NCBI GenBank assembly: GCA_016793805.1
Contig: JAEUIZ010000056.1
Coordinates: 62,001-126,000 of the forward strand
DNA: 64,000 nucleotides
From: Phycisphaerae bacterium
GTDB taxonomy: Bacteria > Planctomycetota > Phycisphaerae > Phycisphaerales > UBA1924
Direction: 5' to 3'
Shown here: positions 1-8,255 of the stretch, in pieces
Layout: the number at the start of each line of letters is the position of its first letter
How positions within the stretch are numbered: the stretch's first letter is position 1
The notes under the pieces: model-generated
Seen by the model: the letters and a program-made list of their open reading frames with translations, nothing else
Database searches by the model: none
Told to the model about the DNA's origin: nothing
Translations under genes and position numbers: made by a program

Positions 1-1157
1 CGCGCCCGCGACAGCGCCTCCCGATGCCGCGGCAGCGCCGCCAAGCCGCCCCCGACCGCCGCCTCCGCGATCGCGCGCCGCAGCGCCCCGATGTTCCTCC
101 CGTCCAGCGCGCACACGGCGATCGCTCCCCCTTCCCCCGATCGCGCCGCGCTCCCGCTCCGCGCCCCGCGGTCCGCCTTGGTCCATACGCGCACGACCCT
201 GCCGCTCGTCTTCACGCTCGGCGCGCCTCCCTCCGCATCGCACCACACGACCACGTCCGCCGTCCGCACCGCCTCTTCCGCCAGCGACCGCATCCCCGAC
301 GACACCTCGCCACCACCTTCGCCCGACCCCGAATCCAGCCCCGGCAGGTCCACCAGCATCACCGCGCCCATCGTCGGCGGGCCCAACTCCAGCCGCTCCT
401 CGATCGCGTCCCGCGTCGAGCCCGCCTCCGCCGACTCCACCACCCGCCGACGACCCAGCAGCGCGTTCATCAGCGTCGACTTCCCCGCGTTGGGCGGCCC
501 AGCCAGCACCACCCGCGCCAGCCCGCTCCGCGCCGCCCGCGCCCCGCCCCAGTGCCCACCGATCTCCCGCACCACCTCCCCGATCTCCTGACGCAGTTCC
601 TCCTCCCCGATCGCCTCCACGTCCTCCTGATCCGAGAAGTCGATCCCCGCCTCGACCAGCGCCAGCACCCGCGCCACACGCTCCGACCACGACCGATACG
701 CCGACCCCGTCGCCCCCGACAGCAACCCCCGCGCCGTCCGCACGTCGTCCTCCGACTCCGCCGCGATCAGCGCCGCGACGCCCTCGGCTTCCTCCAGCGT
801 CATCCTCCCGCGCGCATACGCCCGCGCCGAGAACTCACCGGCCTTCGCCAGCCTCACACCCTCCACCCCCAGCACCGCGCCCAGCACTCGCTCCACCACC
901 CGCGGATTCCCGGGCACCACCACCTCCGCAACGTCCTCCCCCGTGTACGAACCCGGCCCCGCGTACGTCGCCACCAGCACCGGCATCTCCAACCCGTCCC
1001 CCATCCGCACCCGCGCCGTCCGCGCCTCCCGCCGCCAACCCGCCCAGCCCCCCACCACCACCGCGCCCAGCACCGCGCGCGCACCATCCCCGCTCACCCG
1101 AACCACCGCTCGCGCCGACCTCGCCATCGGCGTCGCGATCGCCGCGATCGTCTCCAT
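1..1157 (-). CDS. mnmE: tRNA modification GTPase MnmE (3' part beyond window)
   Basis: MnmE with MnmG modifies the wobble uridine (cmnm5U) of certain tRNAs; it is a cytoplasmic, K+-activated GTPase. About 385 residues are visible from ATG at 1157 and the frame is still open at the window edge, so the C-terminal CxGK cysteine motif lies outside. Seen: N-terminal folate-binding domain with GPGSYTGED (about residues 67-75), the helical-domain segment AGEFSARAYARGRM, a Walker A loop GPPNAGKST (about 220-228) and a G3-like DLPGLDS. The start is supported by GGAGGAG about 10 nt upstream. mnmE often lies near parAB and the origin in bacteria, which fits parB 7 kb away. High confidence. Confidence 0.93.
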   Translation of the reverse strand, partial: METIAAIATPMARSARAVVRVSGDGARAVLGAVVVGGWAGWRREARTARVRMGDGLEMPVLVATYAGPGSYTGEDVAEVVVPGNPRVVERVLGAVLGVEGVRLAKAGEFSARAYARGRMTLEEAEGVAALIAAESEDDVRTARGLLSGATGSAYRSWSERVARVLALVEAGIDFSDQEDVEAIGEEELRQEIGEVVREIGGHWGGARAARSGLARVVLAGPPNAGKSTLMNALLGRRRVVESAEAGSTRDAIEERLELGPPTMGAVMLVDLPGLDSGSGEGGGEVSSGMRSLAEEAVRTADVVVWCDAEGGAPSVKTSGRVVRVWTKADRGARSGSAARSGEGGAIAVCALDGRNIGALRRAIAEAAVGGGLAALPRHREALSRA

Positions 1158-1216
1158 CCGCTCACTCTACTCCTCCGCGCCCGTCCCGCGACGCCGCCCC
1201 CGGCATTCGCCCTCTC

Positions 1217-1244
1217 TTGACCTTTCTCCTCCTTCCAGTACGCT
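1217..1244 (+). promoter_or_regulatory. candidate sigma70-type promoter for the secreted protein gene at 1341
   Basis: TTGACC (1217-1222) and TACGCT (1239-1244) are separated by 16 nt, about 100 nt upstream of the ATG at 1341. The -35 match is good and the -10 match is moderate. Prediction only. Confidence 0.4.
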
Positions 1245-1340
1245 GTCCCCCGCCGCCCCCTTCGCCTCATGTCGAGCGCGGGATCGTCCTCGGTCAGTCG
1301 GCCAGCCGGAGGGGGGCGGGCACGCCAGCGGAGCCTCACC

Positions 1341-2738
1341 ATGCGCACCCGTCTCGCCGCCTCCCTCGCCCTCGCCGCTGGCCTCCCCGCCGCCGCTCAA
1401 CCCTGCACCCCGGGATGGGACACCACCATCGGCACCGTCGGCATCGCCGGCGGGTACGCCGCCGCCGCACGCGAATGGAACGACGGCAATGGGCCTCGCC
1501 TCTACGTCGGCGGCTCCTTTGCCTCCGCCGGCGGCATCGGTGGCACCGGCCTCCTCGCCGCCTACAACCGCGCCGCCAACTCCTTCGCCCCCGTCGGCGG
1601 CGGGCTCTCCACCGGCTTCACCAACGGCTTCGTCAACTCCATCCTCCCCTTCAACCCGGGCTCCGGCGAGCGCCTCGTCGTCGGCGGCTTCTTCGACAAC
1701 GCCGCAGGCGTCCCAGGTACCGCCTCCCTCGCCATGTGGTCCGGCTCCGAATGGCAACCCTTGAACACCACCTGGACCGGCTCCACCCGCGGCTCCATCT
1801 GGTGCATGGCCGTCTGGAACGGCCGCCTCTACGTCGGCGGCGGCGTCGTCAACTCCCCGGGCACCATCGCCGGTCTCACCTGGGCAGGCCTCGCGTCCTG
1901 GGACGGCCAGGAGTGGGAGTCCCACATCTCCTCCATCACCGGCTTCAGCCCCTACGTCGCCTCACTCGCCGTCTTCAACGACGGCTCGGGCGACGCCCTC
2001 TTCGCCGCTGGCCGATTCACCTCCATCAACGGCGTCACCGGCACCGGCCTCATCGCCAAATGGAACGGCTCCTCTTGGTCCTCCGTCGGCGGCGGGCTCA
2101 CCTCCACCAGCACCACCACCGGCCTCGAAGGTCTCACCGCCTTCGACGACGGCTCAGGTCCCGCCCTCTTCGCCGCAGGCGGCACCTTCTTCCGCTCCGG
2201 CCTCCCCGTCTGCAACGTCGCCAAATGGAACGGCTCCGCCTGGGCCAACCTCGGCGGACAACTCGGCACCGGCCGCCTCACCTCCATCTCCCCCTTCAAC
2301 GACGGCTCAGGCTCCAAACTCTACATCGGGGGCACCGCCATGGTCCCCATCAACCAGTTCGCTCGTTGGGAGAACAACCAGTGGGCCTCCGTCGATGGCG
2401 GCTTCACCGGCTCCGCCATCCCGCCCAGCAACTTCCCCTCCGTCTTCGGCCTCGCCGTCGCAGGCAACCGCCTCGTCGTCGCTGGCAACTTCGTCGCCGC
2501 AGGTGGCATCACCGCCAACGGCCTCGTCGAACGAACCGCCTGCCCCACCGCCTGCTATCCCAACTGCGACGCCTCCACCGCCCCGCCCGTCCTCAACGTC
2601 GCCGACTTCATCTGCTACCAGAACGCCTTCGCCGCCGGAGACTCCTACGCCAACTGCGATGCCTCCACCGCCTCACCCGTGCTCAATGTCGCCGACTTCA
2701 TCTGCTTCCTCACCGCCTTCGCCGCCGGTTGCTCCTGA
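1341..2738 (+). CDS. secreted beta-propeller-like protein with C-terminal dockerin-like repeats
   Basis: 465 aa. The start at 1341 gives a clean Sec signal peptide (MRTRLAASLALAAGLPAAAQ); an upstream in-frame ATG at 1269 would add a charged, non-signal leader. The body has repeated blocks of the type FNDGSGxALFAAGxF...AKWNGSxW, suggesting a repeat-built beta structure such as a propeller. The tail has two copies of NCDASTAxPVLNVADFIC followed by FAAG, about 28 residues apart, resembling degenerate type I dockerin or EF-hand halves. It has the same architecture as the CDS at 43275, but here it is a single gene with no simple repeat in the signal peptide. The function is unknown; it is probably extracellular or cell-envelope attached. 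Confidence 0.85.
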   Translation: MRTRLAASLALAAGLPAAAQPCTPGWDTTIGTVGIAGGYAAAAREWNDGNGPRLYVGGSFASAGGIGGTGLLAAYNRAANSFAPVGGGLSTGFTNGFVNSILPFNPGSGERLVVGGFFDNAAGVPGTASLAMWSGSEWQPLNTTWTGSTRGSIWCMAVWNGRLYVGGGVVNSPGTIAGLTWAGLASWDGQEWESHISSITGFSPYVASLAVFNDGSGDALFAAGRFTSINGVTGTGLIAKWNGSSWSSVGGGLTSTSTTTGLEGLTAFDDGSGPALFAAGGTFFRSGLPVCNVAKWNGSAWANLGGQLGTGRLTSISPFNDGSGSKLYIGGTAMVPINQFARWENNQWASVDGGFTGSAIPPSNFPSVFGLAVAGNRLVVAGNFVAAGGITANGLVERTACPTACYPNCDASTAPPVLNVADFICYQNAFAAGDSYANCDASTASPVLNVADFICFLTAFAAGCS

Positions 2739-2745
2739 TCCGCCC

Positions 2746-3636
2746 CTACCCCGGCATCTTCGTGATCGCAACGTCCATCACCGGCCTCGGGCCGGCGATC
2801 CCAGCCTCCAACAGCCGCGCTCGCGTCGCCACCAGCAGCGCCTGCCGAACCTTCCCAAACTCCGGCGTCGGCGCCCACGCCATCAGCGTCCAACTCCCCG
2901 CCAAATCGTTCTGCACCGCCGCTGGACCGGGCTCCGTCATCACCCCCTCCGTCGACGCCGCCGCCGCCAGCAACGCCGCCCGCGCCGTCTCCGGGTCCAC
3001 CGCCGGGCTGATCGACACCGCCACGTCGACCCGTCGCCGCGGGTGGTACGTCGCGTTCTCGATCACGCTCCCAAAGATCGCCCCGTTCGGCACCGTGATC
3101 CGCCGTCCGTCCGCCGTGTCCAGCGTCGTCGTGAACAGATCAATCTCGTTCACGATCCCCACCTGTCCCGCCGCCGTGATCCCGTCACCCACCTTGAACG
3201 GCCGGAAGATCAGCAGCAGCACCCCCGCCGCCATGTGCGACAGCGTCCCCTGCAGCGCCAGACCGATCGCCAACCCCACCGCGCCCAGGATCGCCGCAAA
3301 CGTCGCCGTCTGAATCCCGAACCGCCCAAGACAACTGATGATCGCCAGCGCCAGGATCGCCCACTTCACCACGTTCCCGAAAAACTTCGACAGCGTCAGG
3401 TCAAAGTTCGCCCGCTGCAACCCCTTCCGCACCGCTCGCCTCGCCCAACTCGCCAGGATCCACGACACCGTCAGGATCGCGAGCACCGCCAGGATGTTCG
3501 GGCCGTACTCCCGCGCGAACCGCATCACCCCGTCCAAGGTCTGCTGCGTCTCGGCCCCGAGTTGATCCACCATCGTCTTGGCCGCCTCGATCGGCCCGCT
3601 CTCCGCCGCCACCTTTGGGGACGTTGTCGCCTGCAT
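2746..3636 (-). CDS. small-conductance mechanosensitive channel, MscS family
   Basis: 296 aa, close to the size of minimal MscS. MscS channels open under membrane tension and release solutes during hypo-osmotic shock. Seen: an N-terminal hydrophilic stretch, transmembrane segments around residues 45-65, 90-110 and 115-140, the glycine/alanine-rich pore helix (AAILGAVGLAIGLALQG), and the conserved beta-domain signature FRPFKVGD followed by VPNG. It converges with the secreted protein gene at 1341-2738 (7 nt between stops). It is divergent from the amidase gene, with 73 nt between starts. Start is the ATG at 3636. Confidence 0.92.
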   Translation of the reverse strand: MQATTSPKVAAESGPIEAAKTMVDQLGAETQQTLDGVMRFAREYGPNILAVLAILTVSWILASWARRAVRKGLQRANFDLTLSKFFGNVVKWAILALAIISCLGRFGIQTATFAAILGAVGLAIGLALQGTLSHMAAGVLLLIFRPFKVGDGITAAGQVGIVNEIDLFTTTLDTADGRRITVPNGAIFGSVIENATYHPRRRVDVAVSISPAVDPETARAALLAAAASTEGVMTEPGPAAVQNDLAGSWTLMAWAPTPEFGKVRQALLVATRARLLEAGIAGPRPVMDVAITKMPG

Positions 3637-3709
3637 CGCTGCCCTTCCTCGGATACCCTCTCACGCCGCCGGTGGACGCCGCCGCCCCGGCAAGCCGATG
3701 AATGTAGCC

Positions 3710-4417
3710 ATGCACGACCGTCGCGACATCCTCCGCCTGGGCCTGGCCTCCGGCGCCGCCGCCCTCCTCGCCGCCTGCCAGCGCCAGGGCCGTTGGACCC
3801 CACTCTCCAAGGAAGAACTCGAAGGCCCCCCCACACGCCGCCTCGCCGGCTCCCCGGGCCGCGCCCCCGCCTCCGCCGCTCCCTCCGGCGTCATCCCACG
3901 ACGCGAGTGGACCCAGGCCCAGCCCGCCCTCGCCCTCATCAACCCCATGAACGGCGTCGAACGCATCACCATCCACCACTCCGCCATCCCCGCAGCCCAC
4001 CTCCGAACCAAGGACGCCACCGCTCGGATGCTCGAGTCCATCCGAAAGGACCACACCGGCTCCCGCACCGACGCCAGCGGCCGCAACTGGGCCGACATCG
4101 GCTACCACTTCATCATCGACCCCGCGGGCCGCGTCTGGGAAGGACGACCCGCCATCTACCAGGGCGCCCACGTCCGCCTCAACAACGAGCACAACCTCGG
4201 CATCATGCTCATGGGCAACTTCGAGGAAGAAACCCCCTCCCGCGACGCCCTCACAGCACTCGACGCCTTCGTCGCCTCCCAGATGCGTCGCTTCCAGGTC
4301 CCCATCAACCGCGTCTTCACACACCAGGAAATCATGCCCACCGCCTGCCCGGGACGCAATCTCCAACGCTACATGCTCGCCACCCGCGGCAGCCGAGGCA
4401 CCCTCGCTCGCGCCTAG
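3710..4417 (+). CDS. exported N-acetylmuramoyl-L-alanine amidase (PGRP/Amidase_2 fold)
   Basis: 235 aa. Cleaves the amide bond between MurNAc and the peptide stem of peptidoglycan. The start at ATG 3710 places a twin-arginine-like signal (RRDILRLG) and a lipobox-like LLAAC directly at the N terminus, so it may be a Tat-dependent lipoprotein; ATG 3698 is an alternative. The Amidase_2 domain covers roughly residues 65-225. Likely zinc ligands are in TIHHSA, in THQEIMPTACPG (His and Cys) and nearby, and the GYHFIIDPAGRVWEGRP segment is typical of PGRP folds. Recycling, remodelling or predatory lysis cannot be told apart from sequence. Confidence 0.9.
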   Translation: MHDRRDILRLGLASGAAALLAACQRQGRWTPLSKEELEGPPTRRLAGSPGRAPASAAPSGVIPRREWTQAQPALALINPMNGVERITIHHSAIPAAHLRTKDATARMLESIRKDHTGSRTDASGRNWADIGYHFIIDPAGRVWEGRPAIYQGAHVRLNNEHNLGIMLMGNFEEETPSRDALTALDAFVASQMRRFQVPINRVFTHQEIMPTACPGRNLQRYMLATRGSRGTLARA

Positions 4418-4479
4418 CCATCCGCCGCGGCTCGCCCCTTCCCCGCTTCCCCGCGCCGCGCCCTCTACCATCTCCTTCC

Positions 4480-6090
4480 GTGCCCCGACAGCCTCCTCCC
4501 ATCCGCACCGTCTCCTTCGTCAGCCTCGGCTGCCCGAAAAACCTCGTCGATTCCGAGAAAATGCTCGGCCTGCTCGCCCAGGACGGCATCGCCCCGGTCG
4601 CCTACGACCCCAACCGCCCCTTCCACGACGCCGACGCCGTCGTCATCAACACCTGCGGCTTCCTCGAAGCCTCCAAGGACGAGTCCCTCCAGGTCATCCA
4701 CGAGGCCCTCCGCGCCAAAGACGCCGGCCGCGTCCGCCGCGTCGTCGTCGCAGGGTGCCTCGTCCAGCGACACCGCGCCAAAATGCTCGACTGGGCCCCG
4801 GGAATCGACGCCCTCATCGGCGTCTTCGACCGCGACCACATCGTCCACGCCGTCCGCGGCCTACGCGTCACTCGCTCCTCTCCCGCCGCCGACGCCTCAC
4901 CCGCCTACTGGATCGCCGCCAACGCGCTCGCCGCCGCCAAGGACCGCGGCCTCAAAACGACCGGCCTCACCGTCAACGGCAAGGACGGCAAGGGCATCGG
5001 CTACTTCGAGGACGACTCCGCCAGACTCCGCCTCACCCCGCGACACTACGCCTACCTCCGTGTCTCCGAGGGCTGCAACCAGAACTGCGCCTTCTGCACC
5101 ATCCCCTCCATCCGCGGCAAGATGCGCTCCAAGCCCCTCGACCGCATCGCCGACGAGGCCCGCGAACTCGTCCTCGACGGCGCCTTCGAACTCAATCTCA
5201 TCGGCCAGGACACCACCTCCTTCGGCGATGACATCGGCCTCGGCGCCGCCGCCGCCAAGGGCCTCCCACTCCTCCTCTCCACCGTCTGCAACGCCGTCCG
5301 AGACGCCGCGGGAGGTGGCGCCGGGTGGGTCCGACTCATGTACGCCTACCCCTCCAACTTCTCCGATCCCATGATCGACGCCTTCGCCGCCCTCGCACGC
5401 GACGGCATCCTCCTCCCCTACATCGACATGCCCCTCCAGCACGCCTCCGACCGCATCCTCGCCGCCATGCGACGAAACGTCTCCGCCGACCACCAGCGAC
5501 GCCTCATCCGCAAACTCCGCGACCGCGTCCCCAACATCGCCATCCGAACCACCTTCATCTCCGGCTTCCCCGGCGAGACCCGCGACGACCACCGCCGACT
5601 CCTCGACTTCGTCGCCGAGTCGCGCTTCGACGCCCTCGGCGTCTTCGAATACTCCCGCGAAGACGGCACCGTCGCCGGTACCCTCGAAGACGACCCCGCC
5701 CTCCGCGTCCCCCCAGAACTCAAGTCGCAGCGCCGCGCCGAGATCATGCAACTCCAACAAAAGATCGCCTTCGAATCCGCTTCTAAGATCGCCAAACAAT
5801 ACGACCCCGACCGCCCCAGCTCCGGGCACCGCGCCGACGTCCTCATCGACGCCCCCACCGCCACCGCAGGCCGCGCCACCACCGGCGTCTCCAAGAAGGG
5901 CCGCCTCTACCAGGGCCGAACCCGCGCCCAGGCCCCCGCCATCGACGCCGTCACCTTCGTCCACTCCGCACGCGACCTCGCCCCAGGCGAACTCGTCCCC
6001 TGCGTCATCGTCGACAGCGACGGCTACGACCTCGTCGCACGCCCCACCGCCGACCTCGAACCCCGCGTCCCCCTCCGCGTCATCTCCTGA
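4480..6090 (+). CDS. rimO: ribosomal protein S12 methylthiotransferase RimO
   Basis: 536 aa from GTG 4480. RimO adds a methylthio group to the conserved Asp of ribosomal protein S12 using two 4Fe-4S clusters. The next ATG (4561) would remove the first cluster ligand in SLGCPKNLVDSEK, so the GTG start is preferred. Seen: the UPF0004 domain with further cysteines in NTCGFLEASK and VVAGCLVQ, the radical SAM motif CNQNCAFC (from about residue 199), and a C-terminal TRAM-like domain (VLIDA...YQGRTRAQAPAIDAVTFV). SLGCPKN...NTCGF and the TRAM region favour RimO over MiaB. The linker between the first domain and LTPRHYAYLRVSEG is about 57 residues, roughly 25 longer than usual. Confidence 0.95.
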   Translation: MPRQPPPIRTVSFVSLGCPKNLVDSEKMLGLLAQDGIAPVAYDPNRPFHDADAVVINTCGFLEASKDESLQVIHEALRAKDAGRVRRVVVAGCLVQRHRAKMLDWAPGIDALIGVFDRDHIVHAVRGLRVTRSSPAADASPAYWIAANALAAAKDRGLKTTGLTVNGKDGKGIGYFEDDSARLRLTPRHYAYLRVSEGCNQNCAFCTIPSIRGKMRSKPLDRIADEARELVLDGAFELNLIGQDTTSFGDDIGLGAAAAKGLPLLLSTVCNAVRDAAGGGAGWVRLMYAYPSNFSDPMIDAFAALARDGILLPYIDMPLQHASDRILAAMRRNVSADHQRRLIRKLRDRVPNIAIRTTFISGFPGETRDDHRRLLDFVAESRFDALGVFEYSREDGTVAGTLEDDPALRVPPELKSQRRAEIMQLQQKIAFESASKIAKQYDPDRPSSGHRADVLIDAPTATAGRATTGVSKKGRLYQGRTRAQAPAIDAVTFVHSARDLAPGELVPCVIVDSDGYDLVARPTADLEPRVPLRVIS

Positions 6091-6134
6091 ACCTGCGTAG
6101 CGCTCGAGAGCCGCAGCGGCACACACGCAGGGTA

Positions 6135-6166
6135 TGCAAGAACAAGGGCCGCCGCCCCATCTTGCA
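6135..6166. terminator. intergenic hairpin, candidate bidirectional terminator
   Basis: TGCAAGA (6135-6141) pairs with TCTTGCA (6160-6166), and a nested GGGC/GCCC stem sits in the loop. It lies between the stop of rimO and the stop of the convergent CDS at 6196, which is where a shared terminator would be expected. No clear U-tract is visible, so Rho-independent action is uncertain. Confidence 0.45.
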
Positions 6167-6195
6167 CGCGTGTTATGATCGCTCGACCCCGTGTG

Positions 6196-6792
6196 CTAGG
6201 CGGACGCGGCACGCAGCGCCACGATCGCCCGCTTGAGACTCGGACTGCGTTCCGCGGCCCTGAAAGGCATCCAATACTGGCGCACAAACTGCTCCATGAT
6301 GAGCGTGTACTCGGGTCCCCGATTCGTGGAGTGTCCCGCCTTGGGCGCCATGCCGGCCCTGATGGCCGGCTTGCTCGACTTCGCGGCGAGGTCGACCAGC
6401 GTCCGCTTTGGATCCTTCACTTTGTCCGGTTCCTCGGGAAACTTGCTCGGAGAGACCCGCAAGTATTCGCCCAGACTCTCATGATCGGCCATCAACCACG
6501 ACTCCAGCTCGGCCACGCTCAAACGCAGGATCAGGTCACGGTGCCGTGATCGCAGCTTTGCCGCAAGTTTCGGACCAGCGCAATCCACACCATCATGATC
6601 TGCAAGAGCAAAGACGAGCCCGCACTGCTCCGCCGCCTTGTTGTACTTGTCGAGCAACTCCCAGAACCGATCGATCCCACCCGCGTCCTTCACCGCCCCT
6701 TCGATGCGCAATCCGAGCTCTTTCGCGAGCCGCTCAGCGGCCACGCGGTCCAGGAATCCTTCCGCCCAGATCATCGCCAGCGGCCGCTTCAC
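6196..6792 (-). CDS. DUF4276/TOPRIM-like protein, second gene of an AAA-ATPase pair
   Basis: 198 aa. Seen: an N-terminal MIWAEGFLDRVAAERLAKEL resembling the TOPRIM glutamate motif (xxEGxxD), a DHDGVD acidic motif at about residues 70-75 like the TOPRIM DxD, and ELESWLMADHESLGEYL, which matches the E-W-x-x-AD block of the DUF4276 family. Its start overlaps the stop of the upstream ATPase by 4 nt (ATGA), so the two are translationally coupled. Family knowledge: TOPRIM-like nucleases paired with AAA/SMC-like ATPases occur in OLD, Gabija and PARIS defence systems. Inference: effector nuclease of a split OLD/PARIS-like module. The GC content looks lower than the neighbours, suggesting acquisition by transfer. 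Confidence 0.75.
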   Translation of the reverse strand: MKRPLAMIWAEGFLDRVAAERLAKELGLRIEGAVKDAGGIDRFWELLDKYNKAAEQCGLVFALADHDGVDCAGPKLAAKLRSRHRDLILRLSVAELESWLMADHESLGEYLRVSPSKFPEEPDKVKDPKRTLVDLAAKSSKPAIRAGMAPKAGHSTNRGPEYTLIMEQFVRQYWMPFRAAERSPSLKRAIVALRAASA

Positions 6793-7970
6793 GCAGGTTC
6801 TCCAAAGAGACGCATCGTCTCGACCCTCGTGAGTGGCTGCGCAGCCTCAGCAGCGGTCAAGCCGGACCGCATGGCCTTCTCCACAACCGGGTATCGGGCC
6901 GCAGGCTGGATCTCCGACCCGCCCCTTCTGGCCGGAAGGATCAAGAGCAACTCTTCCGGAGCGATTCCCGCGTCGGCGAGCACCCTCTCGCTGTGCGTGG
7001 TGATGAAAACTTGCCGTCCGCTGCCTTCTCGCTGCATCCGTGCGATGAATGCAGCCAGTCGCTCGAGTATGCCCGTGTGGAGAGACCACTCGGGCTCTTC
7101 GAGCAAGAGAGGTCCGGCGTCCTCCTGCAGCGCCCAAAGCATGGCGATCAGGCGGAGCGTGCCGTCGGAGAACTGCGACTCCCGTTGCCTAACTGCGTTG
7201 GTTCTCCAGTGCTTGAAGCCGACCGCTAGATGCGGACGGCCGCGACTGTCCGTCTCCAGACGCAGTTCCTCGAAGTTCGGCACAACGCTCCTCAGCACGC
7301 GCTCGATGGCCTTGAGGCGACTGGATCGCAGCCCCCTCTTGCATTGCCTGATCTGCTCGAGCAAGTCTCGCCCGAGCGGGTCCTGTCCCGGGAACTGCTG
7401 CGGGCTCGACTGGCCCTCCCGGATCAACTGCGGCACAAGGTTCATGAACCGGATGGAGCGGAACAACTCCGCAACTTGCCGGAAATCCTTGTTGGCAGCG
7501 ACCTGCTCGATCGCGGTCTGCCGCAAGCGGTCCGGGTCGGCCTCGTCGTCCCGGCTGGGACGGGTGAGCAGCGTGTTGCCATCTCGCTCGACCGTCTCGA
7601 CCTTGATGAGAACATCAGTGCTCGTCGTCGAAGGCGTGTCGAAGACCAACTGGTACTTCCATGTTGCTCCGCTCGGCTCCTTCATTCCAACAGTGATCTC
7701 CACAGCGCTGTTCACCGTGGCGTGGAGGGAGCGCAGTTTGGACATACCCTCCCGCAGCGACACCGCCTTCGCCAGTCCGCCCCCCTCGGTCGTCAGATCG
7801 TGCAGGAACCGAAAGACTTCGAGGAAGTTGCTCTTTCCGCTGGCGTTAGGGCCGATGATGAAGACGCGCTCGGCCAGAGGGATGTCCACCTCCTTGAAGT
7901 TCTTCCAAGACTTGAGCTTGAGCGACGTGAATCGCATGGGCTCGGATGCTTGCCGTGGAATCCTGCGCAT
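6789..7970 (-). CDS. AAA ATPase (RecF/OLD-like, AAA_21 type)
   Basis: 393 aa from ATG 7970, preferred over ATG 7937 because AAGGAG lies about 8 nt upstream. Seen: Walker A GPNASGKSNF (about residues 48-57), a signature-like FSDGTLRLIAMLWAL in place of the ABC LSGGQ, Walker B LLLEEPEWSLH, and the His switch FITTHSERVL. This is the standard plan of the OLD/RecF-like ATPases used as sensors in phage defence or as repair ATPases. It is coupled by a 4-nt overlap to the TOPRIM-like gene downstream. No other defence gene is adjacent. The base composition differs from flanking genes. Confidence 0.88.
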   Translation of the reverse strand: MRRIPRQASEPMRFTSLKLKSWKNFKEVDIPLAERVFIIGPNASGKSNFLEVFRFLHDLTTEGGGLAKAVSLREGMSKLRSLHATVNSAVEITVGMKEPSGATWKYQLVFDTPSTTSTDVLIKVETVERDGNTLLTRPSRDDEADPDRLRQTAIEQVAANKDFRQVAELFRSIRFMNLVPQLIREGQSSPQQFPGQDPLGRDLLEQIRQCKRGLRSSRLKAIERVLRSVVPNFEELRLETDSRGRPHLAVGFKHWRTNAVRQRESQFSDGTLRLIAMLWALQEDAGPLLLEEPEWSLHTGILERLAAFIARMQREGSGRQVFITTHSERVLADAGIAPEELLLILPARRGGSEIQPAARYPVVEKAMRSGLTAAEAAQPLTRVETMRLFGEPA

Positions 7971-8255
7971 ACTCCGACTCCTTCGCGCCTGAGGGCATCG
8001 CCCAAGCCTACGACACCGTGATCTGAAAGGAAAACCCCCGGGCCGTCCCGCTGTCGCGCTTGCGCCGCACGCTCGATCGTGGATCCTGTGGCCTATGGCT
8101 CATTCGTGCTCGGCGCTGTGTGCATTCCAATGGGACCGAACTCCGCGAGAACACCCTGTCTGGTAGTTGAGTTTGCTCCCGGGGAAACGCGGAGCGCGCC
8201 GCAAAGAATCTGTGTTCGGGCTTGCGGCATCGGCGCCCCGTCCTCCTGCCGCCTT
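7971..8255. other. non-coding spacer between parB stop and the ATPase gene start
   Basis: 285 nt. It holds the AAGGAG ribosome-binding site for the ATPase gene just above 7970. I see no tRNA, convincing ORF or strong hairpin. It is probably the promoter region of the ATPase/TOPRIM pair and a boundary of that module. Confidence 0.5.

Noticed and set aside
2395..6090. A 1231-codon open frame on the plus strand ending in rimO
   Set aside because: The first 695 codons are opposite MscS or out of frame with the amidase; family similarity begins at GTG 4480.
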